A stretch of DNA of 64,000 nt from Dysgonomonadaceae bacterium PH5-43 (GCA_029916745.1 JARXWK010000006.1:1-64000), one strand, 5' to 3'; positions 37,412-47,906 are shown, counted from the stretch's first letter. Numbers and translations: made by a program. The notes: generated from the letters alone by a model not told the origin.

Positions 37412-39193
37412 TTATTCCTGAGAATTTCCTTCCTGATTAGTCTCTTCCTCGCCAGTTCCTTCTTCTCCAGTTCCTTCTTCTCCAGTAGAACCTCCGTCTT
37501 CAGGGTTTTCTTCGTCATAGTTTACCTCTGTCTCATAATATGGATTTTGCTCCAATGCCAGATTTGAGGTAAGTTCATCTTTATGAACTGGGAAATAGAA
37601 AGCGTTCAAATCAGTTAGTTTACTTTCAATAACATCACCAAAAGTGAAATTTCTTGAAAGATAATTTGTGACAACACTTTGAGAAGAACCCTCTCTTCTT
37701 GTTATTCTTAATAGGTCAAACCATCTTTTACCTTCAAATAAGAATTCTCTTTGTCTTTCTAATAACACAAGTTTTCTCATTGCATCTTGTGAATTAAATG
37801 AAGCATATTTCAAATCTGAATTTGGGTTAGATCTATCATTAACTCTAAATACCAAGTTAAAAGCATCTTCAAGGTCATTTTCTGAATTTCTCTCTACCAA
37901 TGCTTCCGCTTTCATTAAAATAACATCTGGTAAACGATAGAATATCCAGTTTACTTCTTCGGAAGAAGAATTCATATCAACAGAAGAGTCTCCTGTTCTT
38001 CTTCCAACATATTTAAGAATTTTAGCTGGCTCTGCAGCTGTTGCATTAGACGCTGCCGCTGGAGCATAATAAAATTCCTTCTGGCGATAATCCGTACCTC
38101 TTGAAGTAAATATGTTCCATTCATTCAAACTTGATGCATATAGAATTTGTCCACCACTTGAAGAACCATAAAAAGTATAAACAACACCACGTCCTCCATT
38201 AGTTGTGCGCATTTGCAACTCAAAAATACTTTCGTTAGAATTTCCAAAAGCTTCTACACCATTATTATTCTCTTCAAATTGTTCTCCATTTCCTCCAAAT
38301 ATAAAAGGATAAGTATTAGAGCGAATCGGTGTAGTCCCTGTTTTATTTGACAACAAATAAAGCTCAGAACCAGTAAGATTAGTAAATTTCTCAATTCTAG
38401 CCTGGTCGAATTCTTCGTCAGTTAATTCTTCAGCTAAAACTCTATCGCAAGCCTTACTACATTCATCATACTCATTCAACCATAGATAAACATCTGCTAA
38501 AAGAGCTCTCACTGCATTTTTAGTAATTCTACCTTTATTGTTTATTCTAGCTGAATTTGAAAGGAATATATTTCCTCTTGATTTCAACGCCCAACCTTCT
38601 GATTCAAGCAAATCAGGAACAATGTAGGTTCTCAATAGTAAGTCTCCATCCATTTGAGGAATTTGAGTATTTTGAGTATCATCTACATAAGGCTTATCAA
38701 TAAAAGGGACATTTTTATATATTCTCACTAAATAGAAATACATTAACGCTCTAATAGTTTTTGCCTCTGCTAAGTGTATTTTCAATAAACCGTCAGTATA
38801 ATCAGGGTCTAATTTTTGAACTCCAGGAGCAAATTCGATAACATTATTACAATAACTAATTACTTTATAAAAGCTATCCCATTTGGCATAATAATTAGTC
38901 TCCTGCATAGTAACATTAAATATATCCTCTATCTCGGTACCAACATTAGAGCCTTTAGCTACATTGTCAGACCTAAGTTCCCCAGCTACTATAAGGCGTG
39001 ATAATAAATCCGCAGTTGTCATAGCCTCATAACTTGCCATCACTACCGACTCCACGTCATCTTTTGTTTTCCAAAAATCCTCCATTACCATCGAGTTCAG
39101 TGGTTTTATATCTAACCAATCTGTACAAGACGAAAAAGTCACAGAGAATAACAATCCTAATAATAATATCTTGTTTTTCATATATCTCTTCAT
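37412..39193 (-). CDS. SusD/RagB-family lipoprotein (first pair)
   Basis: A 593-residue lipoprotein; the start may be the first Met or MKNKILLLG four residues later. Lipobox cysteine is in VTFSSCTDWLDIKP. The SusD helices and the C-terminal ERQREFLFEGKRWFDLLRITRR signature are clear. It lies 7 bp after its SusC partner. The extreme C terminus is a low-complexity acidic tail with repeated GEEGT units, encoded by 15-bp direct repeats (CCAGTTCCTTCTTCT-like) at about 37450-37485, which could vary in number by slippage. Confidence 0.92.
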   Translation of the reverse strand: MKRYMKNKILLLGLLFSVTFSSCTDWLDIKPLNSMVMEDFWKTKDDVESVVMASYEAMTTADLLSRLIVAGELRSDNVAKGSNVGTEIEDIFNVTMQETNYYAKWDSFYKVISYCNNVIEFAPGVQKLDPDYTDGLLKIHLAEAKTIRALMYFYLVRIYKNVPFIDKPYVDDTQNTQIPQMDGDLLLRTYIVPDLLESEGWALKSRGNIFLSNSARINNKGRITKNAVRALLADVYLWLNEYDECSKACDRVLAEELTDEEFDQARIEKFTNLTGSELYLLSNKTGTTPIRSNTYPFIFGGNGEQFEENNNGVEAFGNSNESIFELQMRTTNGGRGVVYTFYGSSSGGQILYASSLNEWNIFTSRGTDYRQKEFYYAPAAASNATAAEPAKILKYVGRRTGDSSVDMNSSSEEVNWIFYRLPDVILMKAEALVERNSENDLEDAFNLVFRVNDRSNPNSDLKYASFNSQDAMRKLVLLERQREFLFEGKRWFDLLRITRREGSSQSVVTNYLSRNFTFGDVIESKLTDLNAFYFPVHKDELTSNLALEQNPYYETEVNYDEENPEDGGSTGEEGTGEEGTGEEETNQEGNSQE

Positions 39194-39200
39194 TTATTAA

Positions 39201-42200
39201 TTAAAATCCTATAGAAACATTAAATTGGACATTTTTCTCACGAGGAGTGATTCCGCCGTCTTTACTTACACCATATCCACCATATCCAACTTCAGGATCC
39301 ACACCTTGATACTTAGTTAGCGTGAATATATTGTTTATCGTAGCTCCAAAATCTAATGTTCTAATACCATACTGTTTCAGGCTTGCACTTGGAACATTAT
39401 ATCTAATTTGAATATATTTCAAACGGAAGAAAGAACCATCTTCTACATAACGGTCACTTGGAAGAGAGTTATAACCATAGTTATAAAGAGCACGAGGAAT
39501 AGGCATTTCGTCTCCTTCTTTTCTCCATCTCCAGTTTACAGCTATACTTTGGTTATCGAAACCGTCCATTTTTTCTGCATTCAGTCTTGCTTGATTAACT
39601 ACTTTGTTTCCATAGCGGAAGTTAGCAAAAAATATTGCTTGAAGTTGTTTCCAGCGAACAGTAAAACCAACACCACCATTAAATGTTGGATTAGAGTTAC
39701 CTAAATAAACAATATCCAATTCATCAATAGTACCATCTTTGTTTACATCTTCATAGATAGCATCTCCAGCTTGGAACTGATAACGAGCAACGTTTTTAAA
39801 TCCATAGAAGTTATAATACATTGGCACTGGATTACCTTGAGCATCAAGCATTACATTACCATTAGTATCTTTTGCTACAGGAGCAGAACCTAATTTGTAA
39901 TTCTTAGCGCTGTAAGCATAAACACCTTTATATTTGTAACCAAAAATAGAACCATAAGATTTACCCGGCTCTATACGAGGCAAATAATCTACAGAACCAC
40001 GACCATATTCTAAATCCTTATTATAAGAATCTAATATATCTTGATCTAATTTCTTGATTTTATTGATTTGATTAGCAATATTAAACTTCACATCAAAACT
40101 CCAATCACCAAATTTCAAAAATCTGTTTGCGTTAAAGTTAAGCTCCCAACCTTTATTGGTTAGAGTTCCTGCGTTTTTATACGCTAATGTTGTATATCCA
40201 GTTGAAGATGGGAGAGGTGAATTTGCGTGTAGCAAGTCTCTTGTTGTATTGTGATATAAGTTAATATCAAAATCATAAGTTCCATCAAAGAACTCAATAT
40301 CAAAACCTAAGTTCCAACCTTCTGTTCGTTCCCATTTTAAGTTAGACAAACGCATATTTTCTGGAATAACCCCAGCCTGACCTGCGTAACTACCCGATGG
40401 TTTGTATTTGCTATAATGCAGATATTCTGCTCCTGGTTTATTACCAGATATCCCCCAAGTTGGACGTATAGACAACATACTTAACCAGTCTTTAGAAAAG
40501 TCCATAAAAGATTCATCTGATATATTCCAACGCAAAGAAACGCCTGGGAAATTTCCAAATTTATTATCCTTACCAAACCTAGTTGAACTATCTCTATTTA
40601 TAGTTAAGCCTACAACATACTTTCCTTTATAAGAATAGTGAATACGACCCACCATTGAGAAAGAACGAGATTGACCAATACTACTACCAATACTTTGAAG
40701 AAACCCTCCTGCTGTTGGATTAGTTATTACACTTGAAGGAGCACCATAAGAAACAACAGACTGTCCGTTAGAGGTACTCGAACCTGTTCTTATCGCAGCA
40801 TAAGCATTAAAACTATGATCTGTATTTTCAATTTTAGGAATCCACGTAATAGCATTTTCTGTTAATATACCAAAATTTTCGTTGTCAGAGTGCGAACTAT
40901 TATTAAGACCGTCACTAGACCATGAGTTTGCTGAAACTTCTTTCGGTAAATATTTATGAGTTTTATCATTCCTCATTTGGAAAGACACATAAGCACTATA
41001 CTCTAATTTATTTTTTTCTGGGTCTAACAAATCATATCGTATTCTTAAAGTAGGTTGAATATTATACGACTTAGCATTATTTGTAGCTAAGTTTGCAACA
41101 GCTACCGGATTCTTAAGACCTCCCTGAGAACTTAATTGATTACGTCTCGCTTCTAATATATTATAATAGGTATCTTTATTAGCTCCGGTTTCTTTATCCT
41201 TATTATATATTGCCAAGTTAGGCATTTTTTTATAAGCATTAGCTAAGATACCCTCATAACTTTGATTATTATCTGTGTATGTAAACATAAACTCAGAAGA
41301 GAATGTAATACGTGAAGACACGTTATAATCTAAGTCCATACGAGTAGTAAAACGATCTAAGTCTTGACCAATAATAGTACCGTCTTGCGTAACATAACCA
41401 CCCGACACACGGAATTTAGCTTTATCTCCACCACCCGAAATATTTAATGTATGGTCGTGAGTGAAAGCTGTTTGTATTACAGCTTCTCTCCAGTCGGTAT
41501 TATTGTTAAAATAAACATATTCTGAAAATTCAGGATCATAATTCAATTCAGGTAAAGCCAATTTGTTTTTAGCATCACTACTACTATTATCGTGATAAGC
41601 GTTAAACAAAGCCTGTTTCATCATCATAGTATAGTCATCACCGTTAAGCATTTCTAAACCCTTAGGCTGTTTTGCTATTGCTAATTTATAACTATATTTG
41701 ATACGAGTTGGTCCAGTAACACCTTTCTTTGTTTGAATCTGTAATACCCCATTAGCACCTCTTGATCCCCAAATTGCAGTAGAACCAGCATCTTTCAATA
41801 CTTGAATATCCAAGATATCGTCGGGGTTTACGCTTAAAAGGTCTGCAAACTGTTCTTCATTGAACGTTGAAATATCCTGACCTTCAAGAGCTATATCTTC
41901 ACGAGGTATACCATTAACAACGATTAAAGGTTCAACGTTACCGTTAATAGAAGAAGTACCACGAATACGCATAGAAGCACCCTTACCTAAGTCTCCCGAA
42001 CCTACGATATCCAAACCTGCTATCTGACCTTGCAATGCATCATCAATAGAAGTAATTTGCATACCTTCAAGATCTGCAGTGCTTAGCTTTTGCATAGCAA
42101 ACGGGTTTTCTCTTTCAGGAATTGTTAAAGTTCCATCTGTAGATGTTTTCTCAACTCGAATAACAACTTCTTTCAAAACGTTAAGTTCTTTAAGAACAAT

Positions 42201-42500
42201 ATTGAACGAACGTTGAGTACCGATAGCAACATCTCTTGTTTCAAACCCTGAATATCGCACTTGTAACTTATTTTGAGCGCTATATAACTTTAATGAGAAC
42301 TCTCCATTCATATCCGTAAGAGCGTTACCCACTACACGACCTGCTTTATCCATCTCAAGTACCGTTGCTGAGATTAGTTCCTCGCCTGAGTCTGATACGA
42401 CCTTTCCGCGTAGCATCTCTACAGCTCCGGATTGAGCTAACACTGATTGGCAAAAGCCAATACAACCAATCAGTAATATATATAAAAATTTCTTATTCAT
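39201..42500 (-). CDS. SusC/RagA-family TonB-dependent transporter (first pair)
   Basis: A 1099-residue outer-membrane transporter with signal peptide ending near GFCQSVLAQ (about residue 23). A carboxypeptidase-D-like domain (about 30-115) precedes a plug with MRIRGTSSINGNVEPLIVVN and WGSRGANGVLQIQTKKG, then the barrel, ending in FNVSIGF. No STN domain is present. It begins 8 bp after the large FAS1 gene and is followed 7 bp later by SusD. Substrate imports through SusC are powered by TonB-ExbBD, not encoded here. Confidence 0.92.
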   Translation of the reverse strand: MNKKFLYILLIGCIGFCQSVLAQSGAVEMLRGKVVSDSGEELISATVLEMDKAGRVVGNALTDMNGEFSLKLYSAQNKLQVRYSGFETRDVAIGTQRSFNIVLKELNVLKEVVIRVEKTSTDGTLTIPERENPFAMQKLSTADLEGMQITSIDDALQGQIAGLDIVGSGDLGKGASMRIRGTSSINGNVEPLIVVNGIPREDIALEGQDISTFNEEQFADLLSVNPDDILDIQVLKDAGSTAIWGSRGANGVLQIQTKKGVTGPTRIKYSYKLAIAKQPKGLEMLNGDDYTMMMKQALFNAYHDNSSSDAKNKLALPELNYDPEFSEYVYFNNNTDWREAVIQTAFTHDHTLNISGGGDKAKFRVSGGYVTQDGTIIGQDLDRFTTRMDLDYNVSSRITFSSEFMFTYTDNNQSYEGILANAYKKMPNLAIYNKDKETGANKDTYYNILEARRNQLSSQGGLKNPVAVANLATNNAKSYNIQPTLRIRYDLLDPEKNKLEYSAYVSFQMRNDKTHKYLPKEVSANSWSSDGLNNSSHSDNENFGILTENAITWIPKIENTDHSFNAYAAIRTGSSTSNGQSVVSYGAPSSVITNPTAGGFLQSIGSSIGQSRSFSMVGRIHYSYKGKYVVGLTINRDSSTRFGKDNKFGNFPGVSLRWNISDESFMDFSKDWLSMLSIRPTWGISGNKPGAEYLHYSKYKPSGSYAGQAGVIPENMRLSNLKWERTEGWNLGFDIEFFDGTYDFDINLYHNTTRDLLHANSPLPSSTGYTTLAYKNAGTLTNKGWELNFNANRFLKFGDWSFDVKFNIANQINKIKKLDQDILDSYNKDLEYGRGSVDYLPRIEPGKSYGSIFGYKYKGVYAYSAKNYKLGSAPVAKDTNGNVMLDAQGNPVPMYYNFYGFKNVARYQFQAGDAIYEDVNKDGTIDELDIVYLGNSNPTFNGGVGFTVRWKQLQAIFFANFRYGNKVVNQARLNAEKMDGFDNQSIAVNWRWRKEGDEMPIPRALYNYGYNSLPSDRYVEDGSFFRLKYIQIRYNVPSASLKQYGIRTLDFGATINNIFTLTKYQGVDPEVGYGGYGVSKDGGITPREKNVQFNVSIGF

Positions 42501-42508
42501 TGTATTCT

Positions 42509-45142
42509 TTATTTTTTAAAGTTCAATACATCACTTATCAAATGGATAACAGCAAACGATGTCGTATTTACTTCCGATGTTGTAGTTTGATGATCTCTTG
42601 CCATTACGTTATACAAATATGGATTTGAAGAAAGAATATACGCCGAACGCTTTGCAACAGAAGGCGTGTTTTTAGAAAACTCTTCATTACCCTCTGAATA
42701 TAAAGAAAGTCCGCTTCCATCTTCTATAACTCTAAGTTTTCTAAACTTCTTATCTACGGTATTAAGCAATGCTGTTTCGTAATACGCAGATGCTCCATTA
42801 CCCACATATATAGAGTTGTCTTGGAAATGATAACGTAAAAATTCGTATAAATCCTGAGCTGCCTGCCCTTTTTCGTCCGACTCGTCCATTAAATCTATCT
42901 CTTCCCAAGATTTTAGGAAACCAGATACAGGGTCTAAAGCTTTTGTTAAAGCTTCATTAGTTGGCACATATACAGTGTAATGATAAGTATTGAAGAATGC
43001 AACTATTTGATTATTTGCGTTACCATTTCCTGTTCCATCAGATTTAGCTCCATCTGCTATAAATATAGGACCAGCATAATTCTTAGGACCAGAACCTGTA
43101 TCTATTTTATATTGCTTCGCAGCAGCACAAAGTTCGAAGAACTTGCTATATTGAGGATAGTTTTCTTCGTCAGACAATATATCATATACAGATTTTAATG
43201 GAGGTTGTAAAACCTCTGTTACGAAAAACGTATTACCATTATTCATATAATATGATTCTGTAAGCGTCGCTGGATTTCCAACTTCTATATTTCTACCACT
43301 CTCAACTATAATGTTATTTTCCGATGGTTTATCTTTATCAAGATTTTTAACATCAACTTTAATCGTACCACGACCTTTAGTCTGATAGTATTTAATATCC
43401 TTACTTATATCACCTACTATAATATTGTTATCTAAGAAATCCAATAACACTTTTGAAATCGTTCCAGCCGCAGTTATGGTTTTTATACTATCTCCTAACT
43501 CGTCGCGCACAAGAACGTTAACTGCAGATGTTTTTTCGTTATAGTAGAATTGCCAGTTTTCTGTTTTACCATTAGCTTTAGCCGCTGGGTTTGTATAACC
43601 ATAGAATGTACCGTCTACTTCATCAAAACTTCCATACAACACATCATCAGTTGGAACAAAGAAATTAAATGTATTTCCTTCTTCCATAGATAACAGATAC
43701 AAATTAAACTCGTTTTGATCTATTGCCCATTTGAATATTTTAGTGTTAGCACTTAAAGAAACTGGAGCCGACACTGCTATATATTCTGTTGGAGGATATA
43801 CTTTATCTACAACATACACAACACCATTACCACAAACATAAGCATCTACTATATCATCAACAGAAGCGCCTAGGCTTGTACCCATTTTGTCTTCCAATTT
43901 GTCGAATTTACTTGGCACTGCTAACACAAATGAAGGTTTCATATGATTAGCAACCAAATCAAGGATAACATTATCAGGAACACTATCCCACTCCTTATAA
44001 CGAGCTTTCAAGAATGCTCCTTCTCCATTTTCGAAGTATTCTCTTAAGGCTTTATCAGTAGGAACAAACATAGCAGCTATATTAGACTCTACTGATTGTC
44101 CTGAAGCCGCATAATTATTTTTACCTGGATCGAAAGGAAGACTCAAGACCTTCTTTTTATAAGGGTCTTCTGCATCATCTCCCGTGAAGAATCTTTTAAC
44201 AAATATAGAATCTGTAAAAGCATTATTTAAGTCTTTATATCCATTAGTTGCATGTTCGTCATAATAAGGAGCACAAAAACGCTCTAAGAAGCTATTAAAT
44301 CGAGAAGTACGAACAGATTCATCTTCGCTTTGACTTCTTCTTTTAATATACTCAGCCATATTTTCTCTTGGCAACAACACTTGATCTACTTCGTTTACAT
44401 AACCATTTTTACAAAACTTGTCGGGTTCAGTTATAGCTATGTTAAAAATAAATGCATCTCCATATTTTCTATCTCTTTGTACTACTGTAGAAATATCTTC
44501 ATCTGTAATATTTTTAGAATCGAGGAATGACTGCATAAAATAAACAAGGGTTGGAGTAGAGTTGTCTTTTAGAATATGAACACCATTCTCTTTGAATCTA
44601 GTCCAATAGTCGTTATTTGGCAAAGCATCTCCCTTTTCAAAAGGTATAGAGTCGTACATTCCTAAACTTGATGTTTTCCTCATCACTTCTCCTGCTACAG
44701 CAGACGAGCCATTTGATCCTGGCAAACTGGCAAGCATATCCAAAGTATATGCATCGTCAATCATTCCAAAGAATAAGATCATACGCTTTTGAGCTTCGCT
44801 CAACTGCTCAAATTTGGTAACATTCCAAACATTGTCGGAATTAAAAAAATTGTCAAATACTTCGTCGTTTGCAACAAAAACAGTTTTACTACCTGTCTTT
44901 TTTAACACATCGGAATAATATCCGCCTCCAGCAACCGACACTGAATCCGCAATAGAAAGGAATCTCTTAAAGTTACCTTGTTCTTCAAGATAATCATAAA
45001 CACTGGCCGCAAGCAAGCTCCTTGGCGGTTCTTCTCCTGGGTTATTGTAAGAATAAGGATCCTCACAAGAAGTAAAGAACATGCCATTCAGCAATACTAA
45101 GGATGCGACAAGCAAAGACTTAATAATTTTTCTCTTTTCCAT
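42509..45142 (-). CDS. Large fasciclin (FAS1)-domain lipoprotein, 877 residues
   Basis: First gene of the 18-kb operon. It is a lipoprotein (cysteine at about residue 26, NGMFFTSCEDPYSYN) with a series of FAS1-like modules: an N-terminal one (about 45-215; GGGYYSDVLKKTGSKTVFVANDE), one near 330-470 (MFVPTDKALREYF), one near 480-620 (FNFFVPTDDVLYGSF) and one near 660-870 (YTVYVPTNEALTKAL). The repeated F/V-P-T-D/N-E/D phrase is the FAS1 hallmark. It may act as a surface adhesin or as a long SusE/SusF-like receptor for the adjacent transporter. A TATCTTTG -7 box lies about 75 bp upstream. Confidence 0.85.
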   Translation of the reverse strand: MEKRKIIKSLLVASLVLLNGMFFTSCEDPYSYNNPGEEPPRSLLAASVYDYLEEQGNFKRFLSIADSVSVAGGGYYSDVLKKTGSKTVFVANDEVFDNFFNSDNVWNVTKFEQLSEAQKRMILFFGMIDDAYTLDMLASLPGSNGSSAVAGEVMRKTSSLGMYDSIPFEKGDALPNNDYWTRFKENGVHILKDNSTPTLVYFMQSFLDSKNITDEDISTVVQRDRKYGDAFIFNIAITEPDKFCKNGYVNEVDQVLLPRENMAEYIKRRSQSEDESVRTSRFNSFLERFCAPYYDEHATNGYKDLNNAFTDSIFVKRFFTGDDAEDPYKKKVLSLPFDPGKNNYAASGQSVESNIAAMFVPTDKALREYFENGEGAFLKARYKEWDSVPDNVILDLVANHMKPSFVLAVPSKFDKLEDKMGTSLGASVDDIVDAYVCGNGVVYVVDKVYPPTEYIAVSAPVSLSANTKIFKWAIDQNEFNLYLLSMEEGNTFNFFVPTDDVLYGSFDEVDGTFYGYTNPAAKANGKTENWQFYYNEKTSAVNVLVRDELGDSIKTITAAGTISKVLLDFLDNNIIVGDISKDIKYYQTKGRGTIKVDVKNLDKDKPSENNIIVESGRNIEVGNPATLTESYYMNNGNTFFVTEVLQPPLKSVYDILSDEENYPQYSKFFELCAAAKQYKIDTGSGPKNYAGPIFIADGAKSDGTGNGNANNQIVAFFNTYHYTVYVPTNEALTKALDPVSGFLKSWEEIDLMDESDEKGQAAQDLYEFLRYHFQDNSIYVGNGASAYYETALLNTVDKKFRKLRVIEDGSGLSLYSEGNEEFSKNTPSVAKRSAYILSSNPYLYNVMARDHQTTTSEVNTTSFAVIHLISDVLNFKK

Positions 45143-45525
45143 CCATTATTAATTTAGAGGTTATTTATTTAATATAATTTACAATTAACTAATATCACCT
45201 ATTTATATATTTTTTACAAAGATATGAAATATTTGAAAAACAAAAACAAGAGTTGACAAATAAGTAACCGCCCAGCATCAAACACTGCAGTTATTATATT
45301 TTCAAATCAAGTCCTCATTAGCCCTAAAGCCTAATAAACATTTCAACCTTGTAAGAAATTGGTATTTCTTATTTTACAAAGCCTCGTTTTTTAACATTTT
45401 AAAATAAAAAACAACGCAAATGTAATTGAAACAAATTATAAAAACAAGTCATATCGTTATAATTTAAATACGTTTGTTATAAAAAAAATAAGCACTGCTA
45501 TATATAATAAGGTGTAATTAATCTT
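45143..45525 (-). promoter_or_regulatory. Leader and promoter region of the FAS1-SusCD operon
   Basis: This gap holds a minus-strand -7 box TATCTTTG at 45217-45224. A TTTG-containing T-rich tract at 45241-45250 is 16 bp further upstream, a little short of the usual 19 bp. A weak hairpin (GTAAGAAAT/ATTTCTTAT) lies near 45354-45376, on the side of the lytic transglycosylase 3' end. I see no gene, tRNA or riboswitch in the rest. Confidence 0.5.
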
Positions 45526-46500
45526 TTAATCAACAACCCAACGGCTATCGTGAACCTGTAATTTGTTTTTATTAAAATACGTATCTTCTTTTTTAGGTAT
45601 AGCTATACGGTAGGTTTTACCTGAGGGAACCACCAATTTAGTATCTCTCAACCACACATTGTAATCTTTAAGTTGCATATAAGTTATATTGTTTTGCTTA
45701 GCAAATGCTGCCAAGTCGGCTATACTTGAAGTTACTTCTACATAATTAAAATTTATTGCGGGATAAAGATTTTCTTTTTTTAATACAAACCCATATTTTT
45801 GAGGGTTCATAAATATCTGCTTGGCTGCCATTATACGAAATACATAACGTGATGTTTCTGAAACCAAATGAAGGTCGAAGGCAGATTCGACATACTGCTG
45901 ACTAAGTTGCGAAGTTATTCGCCCCATACCTGCATTGTACGAAGCAGCAACATTAACCCAATCGCCATATCGGTCGTAAGCATCTTTGAAATATTTACAG
46001 GCCGCTTCGGTTGCTTTTTCTACATTATAACGCTCATCTACTCCATCTCTTATTTCTAAACCATAACTTTTACCTGTACTTTCGATAAACTGCCACAAAC
46101 CTGCAGCTTTGGCTGGCGACAAAGCTCGTGTATCTAATCCGCTTTCTATAACACACAAATACTTTAAGTCGTCGGGGATATTATGTTTTTTAAGTATAGG
46201 TTCAATTATAGGGAAAAAGCGATTGGCTCTTTTTATATAAAGCATTGTTGTTGCGTGAAAATAAGTAAAGGTATTAATCTCTCTATCGTAGCGTTCACGC
46301 ATATCTAAACGTTCGAGAGAAATTTTTTCTCCACAAAATTCCACATAATCAGGTGGAGCTACAGCTACCGTAAGAGACGATACATAAGGTTTTTGTTCTT
46401 CTATATTTTTCACACTCTTACTACTCATTGTAACAAACAACAAAATCACCACCACCGTCGACAGGAAAGTTATCAATATGTAACTTCTTATTTTTTTCAT
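45526..46500 (-). CDS. Lytic transglycosylase with SLT domain (MltD-like)
   Basis: A 324-residue envelope protein with an N-terminal membrane anchor or signal (about residues 8-25). The SLT goose-type lysozyme domain covers about 95-235. The catalytic glutamate is E119 in LKYLCVIESGLD, followed by SPAKAAGLWQFI and VAASYNAGMGRI. It cleaves peptidoglycan glycan strands to anhydro-muropeptides. A short C-terminal segment (AFAKQNNITYMQLKDYN, then KTYRIAIPKK) looks like a degenerate LysM-type fold. It starts 22 bp after the T9SS type B protein gene and probably shares its transcript. Confidence 0.9.
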   Translation of the reverse strand: MKKIRSYILITFLSTVVVILLFVTMSSKSVKNIEEQKPYVSSLTVAVAPPDYVEFCGEKISLERLDMRERYDREINTFTYFHATTMLYIKRANRFFPIIEPILKKHNIPDDLKYLCVIESGLDTRALSPAKAAGLWQFIESTGKSYGLEIRDGVDERYNVEKATEAACKYFKDAYDRYGDWVNVAASYNAGMGRITSQLSQQYVESAFDLHLVSETSRYVFRIMAAKQIFMNPQKYGFVLKKENLYPAINFNYVEVTSSIADLAAFAKQNNITYMQLKDYNVWLRDTKLVVPSGKTYRIAIPKKEDTYFNKNKLQVHDSRWVVD

Positions 46501-46522
46501 CTTATTTCTATTTTACTATCTT

Positions 46523-47875
46523 TTATTCGTTTTTAGACCTTAATATATTTATATCGCTCGACTTTTTATATATTTTGCCATCTGCACCCTTAGCCTCAAC
46601 CACTATATAGTAAACACCCGTAGGCACATACTTACCACTTACTCTACCGTCCCAACCTTTATCGGGGTCGTTCCATGTGTAAAGCAGATTTCCCCAACGA
46701 TTAAAAATTGAAGCCTTGAAAGACACTATAGATTTATACCCCACTTTATAAACATCATTATGACCGAAACTGCTTCCCGGACTAAAAGCATTTGGTAACT
46801 TAAGATACGATTCTTCAAGTTTTATCCGAAATTCATAACCTTCGTCTGTATTAAAATTAGAATCGTAAGTACAAGTTTCGTTAGAGTTTGGCACTTTAAC
46901 TTCTAAAACCACATCAAAGATACCCGATTCCATAAAATAAGTTTCACACAAAGCCGTTGTATACCTAAAAACTTCTGAAGGTTCGCGCTGATTAGTAGCA
47001 GGGTCTATCTTAAAAATCTTCCACGTATACATAACGCCCGGCAACTCATTGGAGTATGCTTGAAACCAAACCCTCAACGGAGCTTCGTAAGATTGACCTA
47101 CATTTAGCTCTTCGTCATCTTCTTCTGAAATAATATACGCATAAGTACGAACGTCTACCGCATAAGCATTATACTCTTCAGTAGAAATCAGTTGTTCTTC
47201 TCCAAAGTAACGAGCGAACTGGTCTCCTCGCACAGTATAAACACTATTAACAAGGGGAGCTTCTATTGCATATTCTATGGAAGTTCCTTTAACCTCAACT
47301 TTTTTCTGTTCGGCAACAAATTGTTTTTGACTATCGTTCCATTCCAAATAATCATACTCCAAAGTAAATACTCTATCTATATTATTTATTCTTCCCGATG
47401 TGTGATGATAAGACAGTATTTCGGCATTCATATCTACTACTACTTTTGCCGCTTCACACTTGTCTTCGTCTTCCACTTCTATTTTTATAGTATTAAATTG
47501 TGGCTTATACCTACTGTAGTCGATAATCCAAACAACCGAATTAGCTCCCGGACTATGTTCCGTTCCTACGTAATAGCCAAAACCATCTTCTATATCATAA
47601 ATAACTGAGGTATTTTCCGACAATACACTTGAAGCTACAGGAAATGTTTCGTTTGTTGATCTTTTATATTTATACCAACTATGAGAGGTTGCTTGCATTT
47701 CTGAAGTGAAAGAAATTTCAGCTCCTTGTAAACCATTAAGCAAATACACATCAATAAGGTTTCTCGTGTCGTTAACAGCAAGAAAAGGCTCTCCCACTCC
47801 ACTCTTTACAGTGTATTGAGAATGTAGAGGAATTGCAACAAATAAAAGGATTAAATAAACTATAACTTTTTTCAT
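46523..47875 (-). CDS. Secreted protein with gliding-associated (T9SS type B) C-terminal domain
   Basis: A 450-residue exported protein with signal peptide ending near AIPLHSQ (about residue 19). The body holds several beta-sandwich regions without a catalytic motif that I recognise. The C-terminal about 85 residues are the CHU_C/gliding motility-associated domain: LPNAFSPGSSFGHNDVY, then ASIFNRWGNLLYTW and GVYYIVVEAKGADG. This marks type B export by the T9SS. It is divergent from the LysM gene and lies upstream of a lytic transglycosylase, so a cell-surface architectural role is likely. Confidence 0.85.
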   Translation of the reverse strand: MKKVIVYLILLFVAIPLHSQYTVKSGVGEPFLAVNDTRNLIDVYLLNGLQGAEISFTSEMQATSHSWYKYKRSTNETFPVASSVLSENTSVIYDIEDGFGYYVGTEHSPGANSVVWIIDYSRYKPQFNTIKIEVEDEDKCEAAKVVVDMNAEILSYHHTSGRINNIDRVFTLEYDYLEWNDSQKQFVAEQKKVEVKGTSIEYAIEAPLVNSVYTVRGDQFARYFGEEQLISTEEYNAYAVDVRTYAYIISEEDDEELNVGQSYEAPLRVWFQAYSNELPGVMYTWKIFKIDPATNQREPSEVFRYTTALCETYFMESGIFDVVLEVKVPNSNETCTYDSNFNTDEGYEFRIKLEESYLKLPNAFSPGSSFGHNDVYKVGYKSIVSFKASIFNRWGNLLYTWNDPDKGWDGRVSGKYVPTGVYYIVVEAKGADGKIYKKSSDINILRSKNE

Positions 47876-47898
47876 GTTTCAAAATTAAGAATTATTTC

Positions 47899-47906
47899 TA
47901 ACTTTG
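47899..47906 (+). promoter_or_regulatory. -7 box of the LysM operon
   Basis: TAACTTTG matches TAnnTTTG, 34-41 bp before the LysM gene start. A TTTC at 47877-47880 stands 18 bp upstream as a near-match to the -33 element. A minus-strand TAATTTTG at 47880-47887 could serve the divergent gene with an almost leaderless transcript. Confidence 0.5.

Noticed and set aside
45143-45525. Riboswitch or tRNA in the leader of the FAS1-SusCD operon
   Set aside because: No cloverleaf or known aptamer motif could be seen; only a -7 box and a weak hairpin.
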